From Sinorhizobium sp. RAC02 (GTDB lineage: Bacteria > Pseudomonadota > Alphaproteobacteria > Rhizobiales > Rhizobiaceae): 64,000 nucleotides of DNA. Positions 17,188-25,518 of the stretch are shown one piece after another. Each line of letters begins with the position of its first letter. Within the stretch, counting starts at the first letter, position 1. The stretch covers positions 620,001 through 684,000 of the forward strand of contig NZ_CP016450.1 in assembly GCF_001713395.1 (NCBI RefSeq). The letters are read 5' to 3'. A model generated the notes under the pieces. It searched no databases, was not told where the DNA came from, and was given only the letters and a program-made list of their open reading frames with translations. The position numbers and the translations under genes are program-made.

Positions 17188-17856
17188 TCAGAACTTCATG
17201 CTGACGCCGAGCATGATCGAATGCGAATCAAGATCGCCATCGCGGCCGGCAGCGTTGAAGATGTCGGAGTTGCGATAGTCCGTGTAGCGATACTCAAGAC
17301 GGCCGGCCACGGTGTCGGTGATGGCCTGCTCGACGCCGGCGCCGATCGTCCAGCCATGCGCGGTATCCTTCTCCCGCACACCGGTGTCTTCGTTTTCGAG
17401 TTCGGCCCGCGTAAAGGCCCAACCGCCCGTCGCATAGATCAGCGTGCGGTCGAAAGCATACCCGAGACGGGCGCGGACCGAGCCGCCCCAGTTCGTCTCC
17501 GCCTCGTAGCTCGTACCGCCGGAGGTAAAGCGGTCATTGTTGAAGTCGTGCTTGATGTCGGCTTCGACACCGTAGACCCAACCATTGTTGTAGATATTGT
17601 AACCGGCGAAGGCGCCAAGCGCGAAGCCGTCGAGACCCTGGTCGATCGCGGGGGCCGGGCCGTCGGAACTCGCATTGGTCCAGGCGTAGCCGGTGTTCAC
17701 GCCGACATAGAAGCCGCCCCAGTCGTAGACGCCGGCCGCCGTTTCGACGATCGGTGTTTCCACAGGCGGTTCGGAGATGGTCATGTCGGCTGCAAAAGCC
17801 GGAAGCGTCCCGGCGGTGACGAGAATGCCTGCGGCACCGAAAATCATGGATTTCAT
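17188..17856 (-). CDS. Omp25/RopB-like outer-membrane beta-barrel protein
   Basis: 222 residues. A signal peptide (MKSMIFGAAGILVTAGTLPAFA-A) precedes a short Pro/Glu-rich stretch and an eight-strand beta-barrel of the OmpA-like/Omp25 type: YDWGGFYVGVNTGYAW, GAFAGYNI, VYGVEADIKHD, GSVRARLGYAFDRTLIYATGGWAFT, GWTIGAGVEQAIT, RLEYRYTDY, and a final strand ending in Phe (MLGVSMKF), the BamA recognition signal. This family contains major surface antigens and RopB of rhizobia and Brucella. ATG 17856 with AAGGA upstream is chosen over an extension lacking a signal. The 230-base gap to 18087 is AT-rich in part and probably contains divergent promoters; I see no other gene there. Confidence 0.88.
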   Translation of the reverse strand: MKSMIFGAAGILVTAGTLPAFAADMTISEPPVETPIVETAAGVYDWGGFYVGVNTGYAWTNASSDGPAPAIDQGLDGFALGAFAGYNIYNNGWVYGVEADIKHDFNNDRFTSGGTSYEAETNWGGSVRARLGYAFDRTLIYATGGWAFTRAELENEDTGVREKDTAHGWTIGAGVEQAITDTVAGRLEYRYTDYRNSDIFNAAGRDGDLDSHSIMLGVSMKF

Positions 17857-18086
17857 CTGATGGTCCTTCCCACTCGATAGACGCGCGAAGCCCCACGCAC
17901 GAATGACAACAACCGCCTCAACGCGTGAAACGGGCCATGGTTCCGGGAACAATAAATCCCGTTGATTCTGGGGGGCGGGCGCGAACGCTCCCTTAACACT
18001 CTGTCATTCTTTGTCCTCTAGAACATCGACAGGCCGATACCCGGCCGCTGCGCCCTGTTGTCATGATAACAACGGTTTAGGGTTAC

Positions 18087-19649
18087 ATGATGTTGAAGAC
18101 CTTGTTGCCGAAGACCGAGCAGCGTTATGCGCTGACGGGATCGATTTTCGGAGCTTTCCTGCCGACCATCTGCATCGCCGCCGACCAGCTTTTGCGCGAC
18201 AATGCGCAAGCGAGTCTCTTCGGCTTTTCCGCCCCCACCGCGACGGCCCTGGCGCTCATGCCGGTCTTCTTCGGCGTCGGCTTCTACCAGATCGGGCGCT
18301 CGAAGGCGCAATTGCTCGAGGAGCTCAACCAGCGCCGGCAGACCGAGCAGCAACTGACCCACGACGCCTATCATGATCGGCTGACCGGGCTTGCAAACCG
18401 TTTCTGCCTGGAACGGGATATTCAGGCGGTCGTAGAGGCGCGGGACGACGACAATCGTCCGGCTTTGCTGCTGCTCGATCTCGATCGCTTCAAGTTCGTC
18501 AACGACAGCCTTGGCCACGATGCGGGCGACGAATTGCTGACGGCGATCGGCGAGCGCCTGCGCCGCGGTCTTGCGGCAACGGCTCGTGTCTACCGGCTCG
18601 GCGGCGACGAGTTCGTCGTCACGATTTGCGGACGCCCCTCTGCCGGCAAGGTCGAGGACGTCTGCCGCACGGTCTGCGGTCTCTTCGAAGACCCGTTCGA
18701 CTTGAAGCGGACCCGCATTGCCAGCGGCTGCAGCATCGGCGTGACCTTCATGGAGGCGGACGATATCTCGATGTCCGAGCTTCTGAAGCGCGCCGACGTC
18801 GCGCTCTACGCGGCGAAGGAGACGCCGGGCAGCGGCTTCCGCTTCTTCGATGCGGCGCTTGCTGCGGACGTGCAGGAACGGGCCGTGATCGAACATGACC
18901 TTGCGCGGGCAATCGCGGCGGATGAATTTTTCCTCGAATACCAGCCGATCGTCGGTGTCGAGAGCCGCATTGTGCGCTCGTTCGAGGCGCTGCTGCGCTG
19001 GCGGCATCCGGAGAGGGGACGGATCATGCCGGACCTCTTCATTCCGGCCGCGGAAAAGACCGGCCTTATCCTGCCGCTCGGCAAATGGGTGGTGCGCGCG
19101 GCCTGCCTCGAGGCAGCAAAATGGCCCGGGCCGGCCGGTGTCGCCGTCAACGTGGTTGGTGATCAGTTCAAGGACCGCGACTTCGTCGACTATGTGAAGC
19201 AGTGCCTTGCCGAAGCGGGGCTGGCGCCAGGGCGCTTGACGATCGAAGTGACGGAATCCGTCTTCTCCGTCGATGAGACGGTGATCCGCGAAAGCCTCAG
19301 CGACCTGCGCAGCCACGGCGTGCGCGTCGCACTCGATGATTTCGGCATCGGCTTTTCCTCGATCAACAATCTCAGGGCCTTTCCGATCGACCAGCTGAAG
19401 ATCGACCGCTCCTTTGCAAGGGCGATGATGGAGAGCCAGCGGGACGCGGATCTCGTCGACATCATCCTCAAGCTTGGCCAGACATTCCAGGTGACGACGA
19501 CCGTCGAGGGCATAGAATGCGAGAGCCAGCTCGAATTCATTCGCCAGCGCGGCGCCTCCGAGGCGCAGGGCTATTTGATTTCCGCACCGGTGGCCGCGTC
19601 GGAGGTCGGGCGCTTTCTTGCTCCGGCGGAAAACCGGATGTCGGCCTGA
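18087..19649 (+). CDS. Membrane-anchored GGDEF-EAL protein (c-di-GMP turnover)
   Basis: 520 residues. Two hydrophobic helices (about 15-33 and 50-70) anchor it, followed by a short coiled linker. The GGDEF domain has an intact catalytic motif at residues 172-176, but the usual inhibitory RxxD site nine residues before it is absent (A163 and A166 in place of R and D). The EAL domain (about 268-515) keeps the EAL motif at 300-302 and the DDFGIGFSS metal and loop-6 region. Both activities may therefore be present, with cyclase activity free of product inhibition at that site. Net activity cannot be predicted. It lies divergently from the Omp gene across a 230-base gap. Confidence 0.9.
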   Translation: MMLKTLLPKTEQRYALTGSIFGAFLPTICIAADQLLRDNAQASLFGFSAPTATALALMPVFFGVGFYQIGRSKAQLLEELNQRRQTEQQLTHDAYHDRLTGLANRFCLERDIQAVVEARDDDNRPALLLLDLDRFKFVNDSLGHDAGDELLTAIGERLRRGLAATARVYRLGGDEFVVTICGRPSAGKVEDVCRTVCGLFEDPFDLKRTRIASGCSIGVTFMEADDISMSELLKRADVALYAAKETPGSGFRFFDAALAADVQERAVIEHDLARAIAADEFFLEYQPIVGVESRIVRSFEALLRWRHPERGRIMPDLFIPAAEKTGLILPLGKWVVRAACLEAAKWPGPAGVAVNVVGDQFKDRDFVDYVKQCLAEAGLAPGRLTIEVTESVFSVDETVIRESLSDLRSHGVRVALDDFGIGFSSINNLRAFPIDQLKIDRSFARAMMESQRDADLVDIILKLGQTFQVTTTVEGIECESQLEFIRQRGASEAQGYLISAPVAASEVGRFLAPAENRMSA

Positions 19650-19726
19650 AACCTGTCACACGCGCGAAAAACCTTTCCATGACAGTCAAATCCTGATTGT
19701 CTTCCCGGGTGGAAGGAGAGGCCACG

Positions 19727-21133
19727 ATGAGACGATTCTACAAGCTGGCCGCCTGGACGCTTTCCGTCCTTGTCGCTGTCCTCATCGTGGGGGCAAGCTG
19801 GCTCATCGTATCGCCGCCTGCGCTGCTGAGCGTCGGATCCGGTTACGCCGCCAAGATCGTCTGCTCGAATGTCTTCGTCTCCGGCCGCGATGCACAGCAG
19901 GTGCTTGCCGAAGACGTCCAGGCCCCCGGCCATCCGCTGCTGAAACTGATGCGGCAGGACGTCGATCTCTCCGAAAAGACAGTGACGGTTCGTTTGCTCG
20001 GCCTCTTCGCGCCCGGCTATGCCGTCTGGCATGAGGGCTTTGGCTGCTCCGGTGCGCCGGATGGCGATTTCCAGGCCGCGCGGCAGGCCGTTTCGGATGT
20101 GGCGATTCCCAAAATCCCGTCGGGGGACCCTGCTGTCACCTGGCCTGATGGCGAGGCCGTGGCGGCGGATGAGCGGTTCTCCGCGCTCTTGGCCGATAGC
20201 GCACTGACCGGCCCCGGCATGCGGGCAATCGTGGTGGTGCATGACGGCCGCATTGTTGCCGAAGCATACGGCGAGGGATTTTCCGCAACGACCCCGCTGC
20301 TCGGCTGGTCGATGACCAAGTCGGTCAACGCGGCGCTGATCGGACGCCTGATGCAGGCGGGCGCGCTCTCGCCCGACATGAAGGGACTTTTCCCCGAATG
20401 GCGTCGTGATGCGCGGGCTGAGATAACGCTCGGCGACCTGCTCGCCATGGAAAGCGGGCTGGTCTTCAACGAGAATTACGGCGAGGTGACGGATGTCACG
20501 CGCATGCTCTTCCTTGAGCCGGACATGTCGCGCTTCGTGCTGTCGCTACCGCTCGAGGCCAATCGCGGCGAGAGCTTCAATTATTCGAGTGGCACCGCCG
20601 TGCTGCTGTCGCGGATCTGGATGGGCGCGCTTAGTGGGCGAAGCCAGGCGCTGTCCTTCCCGGCGCGCGCGCTCTTCATGCCGCTCGGCATGGCGAGCGC
20701 TGTGATGGAAGTGGATGAGACCGGCATCTTCGTCGGCTCGTCCTATCTCTATGCGACGGCGCGCGACTGGGCGCGTTTCTCGCTTCTGCTGTTGAACGAC
20801 GGTGTCTGGAAGGGAAACCGGCTGCTGCCCGACGGTTTCGTTTCTGCCATGGCGACGCCGACGAAAGCCTCGAACGGCACCTACAGCCACATGCAAACCT
20901 GGCTCCGGGGGCCAGGGCGGAAAACCGATGCGGAGCATGGCCTGCCGGCCGATACGTTCTGGCTGCGCGGGCACGACGGCCAGTTTGCGGCGATTGTTCC
21001 CTCGCGCAAGCTTGCGTTTATCCGATTGGGGCTGACGCCGTCGAAACTCGGCTATCAGCCCCAATTGCTGATCAAGCGCATCCTCGATCTTTTGGATGCG
21101 GACGACCTTCAGGCCGGTCAGGCGCCGACCTGA
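19727..21133 (+). CDS. Serine hydrolase, class C beta-lactamase/penicillin-binding-protein-like
   Basis: 468 residues, with one N-terminal hydrophobic helix (about 8-28) that anchors or exports it. The catalytic core begins near residue 160. The nucleophile motif SxxK is SMTK at 195-198, the YxN-type box is NYS (FNYSSG), and a C-terminal HDGQFAAI segment replaces the KTG box, as in the 6-aminohexanoate hydrolase and esterase branch of the family. It is likely an esterase, amidase or peptidase, not a true beta-lactamase. ATG 19727 with GGAGAGG upstream is preferred over an earlier in-frame start. Its 3' end overlaps the convergent SnoaL-like gene by 16 bases. Confidence 0.82.
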   Translation: MRRFYKLAAWTLSVLVAVLIVGASWLIVSPPALLSVGSGYAAKIVCSNVFVSGRDAQQVLAEDVQAPGHPLLKLMRQDVDLSEKTVTVRLLGLFAPGYAVWHEGFGCSGAPDGDFQAARQAVSDVAIPKIPSGDPAVTWPDGEAVAADERFSALLADSALTGPGMRAIVVVHDGRIVAEAYGEGFSATTPLLGWSMTKSVNAALIGRLMQAGALSPDMKGLFPEWRRDARAEITLGDLLAMESGLVFNENYGEVTDVTRMLFLEPDMSRFVLSLPLEANRGESFNYSSGTAVLLSRIWMGALSGRSQALSFPARALFMPLGMASAVMEVDETGIFVGSSYLYATARDWARFSLLLLNDGVWKGNRLLPDGFVSAMATPTKASNGTYSHMQTWLRGPGRKTDAEHGLPADTFWLRGHDGQFAAIVPSRKLAFIRLGLTPSKLGYQPQLLIKRILDLLDADDLQAGQAPT

Positions 21134-21519
21134 GCGATCCAGTCGTTGAGGTTGTAGGTGTTGGAAATGCGCGCGACCTTGCCGTCGCGAATCTCGAAGA
21201 AGGCGCCGGCCGGCAGCACATAGGTCTGGCCGTTCGCCTCCGGCAGGCCCTCGTCGGTGGCGAGATACTGGCCGTTGACGACGAATTCCGCAGCACCGCG
21301 CCGGCCATCCTCGCTTGACATGATGACGATGTCCGTCAGCGTCTCGCGGTAGCTGCGGTTCATGTGCGCCATGAAATCGCGGAACGCGGCCTTGCCGACC
21401 TGCCGGCCGCCCTGGTTGATGTCGTGCACGACATCGTCATGCAGGAGATCGAAGAAGGTTTCCATGTCCTGCCTGTTGAAAGCATCGTAATAGGCGCGGA
21501 TCGTCTCTTTTGCTGGCAT
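21118..21519 (-). CDS. SnoaL-like/ketosteroid isomerase-related protein (NTF2 fold)
   Basis: 133 residues with the NTF2-like cone fold pattern: an N-terminal helix (ETIRAYYDAFNRQDMETFFDLL), DDVVHDINQGG, then a helix and beta-strands ending in GKVARISNTYNLNDWIAQV. It matches the TIGR02096-type group of ketosteroid isomerase-related proteins. The fold binds small hydrophobic ligands, but no reaction is known for this group. I used the ATG at 21519 with GAGGG upstream; a 25-residue extension is not conserved in character. It converges with the serine hydrolase gene and its start lies 80 bases from a divergent GNAT gene, so they may share regulatory sequence. Confidence 0.82.
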   Translation of the reverse strand: MPAKETIRAYYDAFNRQDMETFFDLLHDDVVHDINQGGRQVGKAAFRDFMAHMNRSYRETLTDIVIMSSEDGRRGAAEFVVNGQYLATDEGLPEANGQTYVLPAGAFFEIRDGKVARISNTYNLNDWIAQVGA

Positions 21520-21599
21520 GCCATCCCTCAACTGTTGTCGAACGGGCGAACCCGATCGCCTTATAACATTGCTCAAACCTTTGGGAACATTCAAGGATC

Positions 21600-22187
21600 A
21601 TGCAGGTCAAGATTGTCCACGGCGACGCCGTGACGCCCCATATCGCGGATCTTGCGCGCCTGCGCACCGAGGTCTTTCGCGCCTTTCCCTATCTCTACGA
21701 GGGGAGCGAGGATTATGAGGCCTCCTATCTTGCGACCTATGCGCAATCGCCGGAAAGCCTTTTCGTGCTGGCGCTCGATGGCGAGCGGATCGTCGGCGCC
21801 TCGACGGGCGTGCCGATGACGGATGCCTCGGATGTTTTCAGGGCGCCGTTCGTTAAGGCCGGCATCGCACCGGAGACGGTCTTCTATTTCGGCGAGTCCG
21901 TGCTGCTTTCCAGCTATCGGGGCAGGGGGCTCGGTGTGCGCTTCTTCGAGGAGCGGGAGAGCTATGCGCGTCGCCTCGGGCGTTTCGACTGGTGCGCATT
22001 CTGCGCCGTAGAACGGCCGAAGGATCATCCGCTCCGCCCGGCGGACTATGTGCCGCTTGATGAATTCTGGGGGAGACGCGGTTACGCGCATCGCACCGAT
22101 TTGCGAACGATGCTTGCCTGGCAGGATATTGGCGAGACGGACGAGACGGAAAAACCGATGTCGTTCTGGCTGAAGCCGGCGCGCTGA
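21600..22187 (+). CDS. GNAT family N-acetyltransferase
   Basis: 195 residues with the Gcn5-related acetyltransferase fold. The acetyl-CoA pyrophosphate loop is SVLLSSYRGRGLGVRF (motif A, RGRGLG). A preceding strand VFYFGES and a following helix EERESYARRLGRF fit motif A/B geometry. The N-terminal LARLRTEVFRAFPYLYEG is characteristic of a subgroup annotated only as GNAT. It is cytoplasmic. No RBS stronger than AAGGATC is visible before the ATG. It is divergent from the SnoaL-like gene and ends 13 bases before the convergent transglycosylase. Substrate unknown. Confidence 0.87.
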   Translation: MQVKIVHGDAVTPHIADLARLRTEVFRAFPYLYEGSEDYEASYLATYAQSPESLFVLALDGERIVGASTGVPMTDASDVFRAPFVKAGIAPETVFYFGESVLLSSYRGRGLGVRFFEERESYARRLGRFDWCAFCAVERPKDHPLRPADYVPLDEFWGRRGYAHRTDLRTMLAWQDIGETDETEKPMSFWLKPAR

Positions 22188-22200
22188 CCCGGAGGCCGGC

Positions 22201-23133
22201 TTATCTCAGGCCGGTCTCGTCGAGCAGGCCCTTGCGCTTGGCGTGATAGTAATAGCCGGCGGCATAGAGGCGCACGGCGCCGTCGTTCTTGTCATCGGCA
22301 ACCATCCAGGCACCGCGTAGGTACTTGCCGGCATATTTGATGTTCGTCTCGGCGTCGAACAGGCCTTCGGCCGGGCCTTCGAAGCCCATGCTCTTGGCTG
22401 TGGAATACTTGATCTGCATCAGGCCATAGTGGCCGCGATTGAAAGCCCTGGGATTGTACGTGCTTTCACGCTTCACGACACGGTGCAAAAGCGATTCCGG
22501 GATGCCGTAGAGAGCTGCATATTTGGTGATCAACGCGTCGATCGGCGTGCCGGATTTCTTGAACGGCTGCTCGACCTGCGGAACCATCAGGCGTGTTTCG
22601 GTGGTAAAGACTGCATTGCTGATCAGGGCGGGTTTTGCCATCGGCACGATCTTGCGGCTGGCGACGAGCTGTTCGAGGCCTTCCGGTTCGCCGCTGTCGA
22701 AGCCCGGTTCCATCACCGAGACGCCGATGACGGTGTCATAACCCTGCTGCATGCCGGTTGTCGCGCTGGCCGTCTCGACCGTATTTCCGGCAAGGGCAGC
22801 GGTGGCGGCGGCAGCGCCGGTGACCGGCTTCGCCTCGGCGAGGGCCGAGACCGGAACGGCGGCGCCGGCAATCTCACCTGCAGCAACGATCGGTGTCGGC
22901 AATGCTTCCGGCGTGTTCTCCGTGCCGGGCTTGGCCGCAGGCATGGCGGCGTAGGCGACTTCCGTGGTCGTGCCATCCGCTGCGGCAATGTCCGTCGTCG
23001 CCGAAGTGGGCGTCACGGTCTTCGCCGTCGTCGCATCGTCGGCGACGCTGGCGCAGCCTGCAAGCGTTGCAAGAAGGCCTGCGCAGGCAAGCGCTGCGAT
23101 GCGTGCCGGACGGGGAGCGGAAGTGTCAGCCAT
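22201..23133 (-). CDS. SLT-domain lytic transglycosylase, putative lipoprotein
   Basis: 310 residues. The N-terminus has a Pro/Arg-containing n-region, then ALACAGLLATLAGC, a lipobox with Cys at about residue 26. A long low-complexity Ala/Thr-rich linker follows (about 27-170), which probably spans the periplasm. The C-terminal SLT domain has the catalytic Glu in RVVKRESTYNPRA, then HYGLMQIKYSTAKSMGF and the NIKYAGKYLRGA end motif. It would cleave peptidoglycan with formation of anhydroMurNAc. ATG 23133 is chosen because the further upstream extension breaks the signal peptide. The family is clear; its cellular role is not. Confidence 0.87.
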   Translation of the reverse strand: MADTSAPRPARIAALACAGLLATLAGCASVADDATTAKTVTPTSATTDIAAADGTTTEVAYAAMPAAKPGTENTPEALPTPIVAAGEIAGAAVPVSALAEAKPVTGAAAATAALAGNTVETASATTGMQQGYDTVIGVSVMEPGFDSGEPEGLEQLVASRKIVPMAKPALISNAVFTTETRLMVPQVEQPFKKSGTPIDALITKYAALYGIPESLLHRVVKRESTYNPRAFNRGHYGLMQIKYSTAKSMGFEGPAEGLFDAETNIKYAGKYLRGAWMVADDKNDGAVRLYAAGYYYHAKRKGLLDETGLR

Positions 23134-23265
23134 GGTCGTCGTTCTCGGTTTGCCGGGGTGCGGGGGCGTCTGACGCCCGGGCGTTTTGCAAATCAACCGG
23201 CCGTGGCCGTGTCCCGTCATTAACCGATCAGACGGGACGCGGCAACCCGTAGGCTTCGCGGTGCG

Positions 23266-23895
23266 TCACGCCGTCGCCCGTTTGAGCCCCGCCGTCAGCA
23301 ATCCGGCGCCGATCAGCAGTGTGCCGCCGGTGCGGTTGACGGCCTTCTGGACGGACGGTTTGCGGATCGTCTTGCGCGCGGCCGAGGCAAGCAGGGCGTA
23401 GGAAAAGGCGTTCAGCGTCGCGAGCACGAGGAAGGTGATTTCGAAGATCACCATCTGTGGCAGCATCGGCTGCGACAGGTCGAGGAACTGCGGCAGGAAG
23501 GCGACGAAGAAGACGATGCTCTTCGGGTTCAGCGCCGTTACCACATAGGTGTGGGCGAAGATGCGGAAGGGTTTTTCCTCTGCCGGAGCCTCGCCTTCTA
23601 CGCCAGCCGACACCGGTGCGCGCCACAGCTTGATGCCGAGCCAGATGAGATAGGCAGCGCCCACCCACTTGAGGACGGTGAAGATCGCCGCGGATGTGGC
23701 GAGCAGGGCGCCAAGGCCCAGCATGGAAGCCGTCATCGCTGTGAAATCGCCGAGTGCCACGCCGGCGACGGTGGCGCCGGCCGTGCGGCGGCCATGGCCG
23801 AGCGCATAGGAGATTACGAGGAGGATCGTCGGGCCTGGAATGGCCAGCATCACGGCGGATGCGGCGGCGAAGGCAAGCCAGTGTTCGAAGGACAT
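23266..23895 (-). CDS. LysE/RhtB family amino-acid exporter
   Basis: 209 residues, six predicted helices, inner membrane. The N-terminal SFEHWLAFAAASAVMLAIPGPTILLV with the conserved PGP motif, and TALNPKSIVFFVAFLPQF in the centre, are LysE/RhtB hallmarks. Members export lysine, homoserine, threonine or similar compounds; which one cannot be told. The ATG at 23895 has GGGGAG as ribosome-binding site, but that site lies inside a strong hairpin followed by T5 that runs right up to the start codon. Translation or transcription is therefore likely conditional (see the terminator entry). The gene lies downstream of pfp on the same strand with 101 bases between. Confidence 0.9.
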   Translation of the reverse strand: MSFEHWLAFAAASAVMLAIPGPTILLVISYALGHGRRTAGATVAGVALGDFTAMTASMLGLGALLATSAAIFTVLKWVGAAYLIWLGIKLWRAPVSAGVEGEAPAEEKPFRIFAHTYVVTALNPKSIVFFVAFLPQFLDLSQPMLPQMVIFEITFLVLATLNAFSYALLASAARKTIRKPSVQKAVNRTGGTLLIGAGLLTAGLKRATA

Positions 23896-23901
23896 GAAAA
23901 A

Positions 23902-23929
23902 CTCCCCGGATCGAGTGCAATCCGGGGAG
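23902..23929 (-). terminator. Terminator-like hairpin overlapping the LysE ribosome-binding site
   Basis: Reading the minus strand, CTCCCCGGA (23929-23921) pairs perfectly with TCCGGGGAG (23910-23902) around a 10-base loop, and TTTTTC follows immediately, ending at the ATG at 23895. The 3' arm of the stem is the Shine-Dalgarno sequence of the LysE-type gene. It can act as the pfp terminator, as an attenuator for the exporter, or as an RBS-masking stem. All three are compatible with what is seen. Confidence 0.8.
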
Positions 23930-23996
23930 CAAGCCATCACGAATTTTGCGCGTCAAGCCCGATGTTCGCGCGTGTCGCGCAAAACCGCGGTACGCG

Positions 23997-25211
23997 TCAG
24001 GCCGCGGGCTTCCACTTCTGGCCGATGACGTCCATCACGTCGCCGAACCATTTGGCCGAGGTGTCGAAGTGCTTGCCGCCCTTGATGCGCGGGAACTCGA
24101 TGGTGCGCAGCTTGCCGCCCTGGCCCTCGTCATGGCCGGTGACGCCGGACACCTTGTTCAGCGCGCTTTCTACGGCAAGGTCGGTCATGCTCTGGATAAG
24201 GCGCAGGTCGTCGCGGTTGGCGGGGGCGGAGCGGGCGTAGTAGCCCGACTTCTGCACCATGGAGCGTTCGGCGCCGAGGAGGGCGGCGAACTGCTTGGTG
24301 AACCAGTTGCCGACATTGATCGTGTCAATCTTCACATGGCCGAAGGCGTCGCGCTTGACGGTTTCGCCGGCCGCTTCCCGGTCCGCGACGATGGCGTCGA
24401 GGCAGGCGCCTTCCGAGACGAAGAGCGTCACGAAGCCGGCGCGGTCCATGATCGCCTTCAGCCGCTCGGCCTCGGTCTCCAGGTTGAAGTCCAGCTCCGG
24501 CAGGTAGAGGCCGTCGATGTTCTTCAGCTGCTTGTTCATCATGAAGCCGTCGACATAGTCGTTGCCGTTGGTCTTCTGAATATAGGCGCGCGCCGTGGCG
24601 GCGGTGAGCCAGCCGCAGTGGCGGCCCATCACTTCGTGCACGACGAGGGTTTTCGGCGCGGCACTCTGCTCGTTGCTGACATGGTCGAAGAAGCCGGCGC
24701 CGACTTCTGCAGCCGTCCAGGCGCCGAGCGACTGGCGGATCGGCACGACGTCGTTATCGACGGTCTTCGGCAGGCCGACGACGGTCAGGTTGTAGCCGTT
24801 CGCACCCAGATAGGCGGCAAGATCTGCTGCCGTGGTGTTGGTGTCGTCGCCGCCGATCGTGTGCAGGATGGTGATGCCGTCCTTGGCAAGACGTTCGGCC
24901 GCGACGCGCAGCGGATTTTCACCTTCCTTGACGAGGCCGCGCTTCACGCAATCGGCCGCGTTGGTCAGCTTGACGCGGCTGTTGCCGATCGGCGAGCCGC
25001 CATAACGATGGAGGAGGGGCGCCTTCTCGCGCATGTCCTTGGTGATTTCGATGCGATCGGCAAGGAGCAGGCCCTGATAGCCGGAGCGATAGGCGACGAG
25101 CTCGATATCCGGTGCGATGTCGCTGTAGCGCTCGATGAGGCCCCCGACAGCGGACGACAGACAGGGCGCGAGCCCGCCGGCGGTCAGCATTGCGACTTTC
25201 TGCTTGGCCAT
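23997..25211 (-). CDS. pfp: Pyrophosphate-dependent 6-phosphofructokinase
   Basis: 404 residues of the PFK family. It phosphorylates fructose 6-phosphate to fructose 1,6-bisphosphate, using PPi reversibly. The cofactor type is readable: GGDDTN at 120-125 has Asp123 where ATP enzymes have Gly, and PKTVDND at 148-154 has Lys149 where ATP enzymes have Gly. Both substitutions mark PPi use. The catalytic Asp is D152, and MGRHCGWL follows in the substrate site. The length matches the single-chain alphaproteobacterial PFP. Transcription probably ends at the hairpin overlapping the LysE start. An inverted repeat element lies 53 bases upstream of the start codon. Confidence 0.93.
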   Translation of the reverse strand: MAKQKVAMLTAGGLAPCLSSAVGGLIERYSDIAPDIELVAYRSGYQGLLLADRIEITKDMREKAPLLHRYGGSPIGNSRVKLTNAADCVKRGLVKEGENPLRVAAERLAKDGITILHTIGGDDTNTTAADLAAYLGANGYNLTVVGLPKTVDNDVVPIRQSLGAWTAAEVGAGFFDHVSNEQSAAPKTLVVHEVMGRHCGWLTAATARAYIQKTNGNDYVDGFMMNKQLKNIDGLYLPELDFNLETEAERLKAIMDRAGFVTLFVSEGACLDAIVADREAAGETVKRDAFGHVKIDTINVGNWFTKQFAALLGAERSMVQKSGYYARSAPANRDDLRLIQSMTDLAVESALNKVSGVTGHDEGQGGKLRTIEFPRIKGGKHFDTSAKWFGDVMDVIGQKWKPAA

Positions 25212-25264
25212 AATTCCTCCTCGGTTTCCACAGTCTCTATAGCGGGCGTTCTGGTCTTTGTTTT

Positions 25265-25310
25265 AGCAACTCCGGACGCCAGACCGCTTCGCACTTTTGC
25301 TGGAGTTGCT
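25265..25310 (+). repeat. 47-bp inverted-repeat element, copy 1
   Basis: AGCAACTCC at the left and GGAGTTGCT at the right are inverted arms, with a conserved centre CCGCTTCGCACTTTT. A second copy in the same orientation lies at 27968-28014. The two agree at roughly three of four positions, and the arms differ by paired changes (AACTCC/GGAGTT versus AATTCC/GGAATT), so the stem is kept. Similar elements are common between genes in Rhizobium relatives. Confidence 0.75.
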
Positions 25311-25518
25311 CGTAGCGCAAATTCCCCGGAAGGGGAACGGCGCGGCGAACTTATCCGCATTCCATGACGGATTGTCTGCTATGCCCGGCAGGCGAAAATT
25401 TGGTCGCAATATATTTCGATGGCGCCACTTCATGAGGGCCATCAAAATTTTGTCATTCGGGGCGAAATGGCGGCTTCATGCCTTGCTTTCCCTGCAATTG
25501 TCTGATCAAAATCACCTT

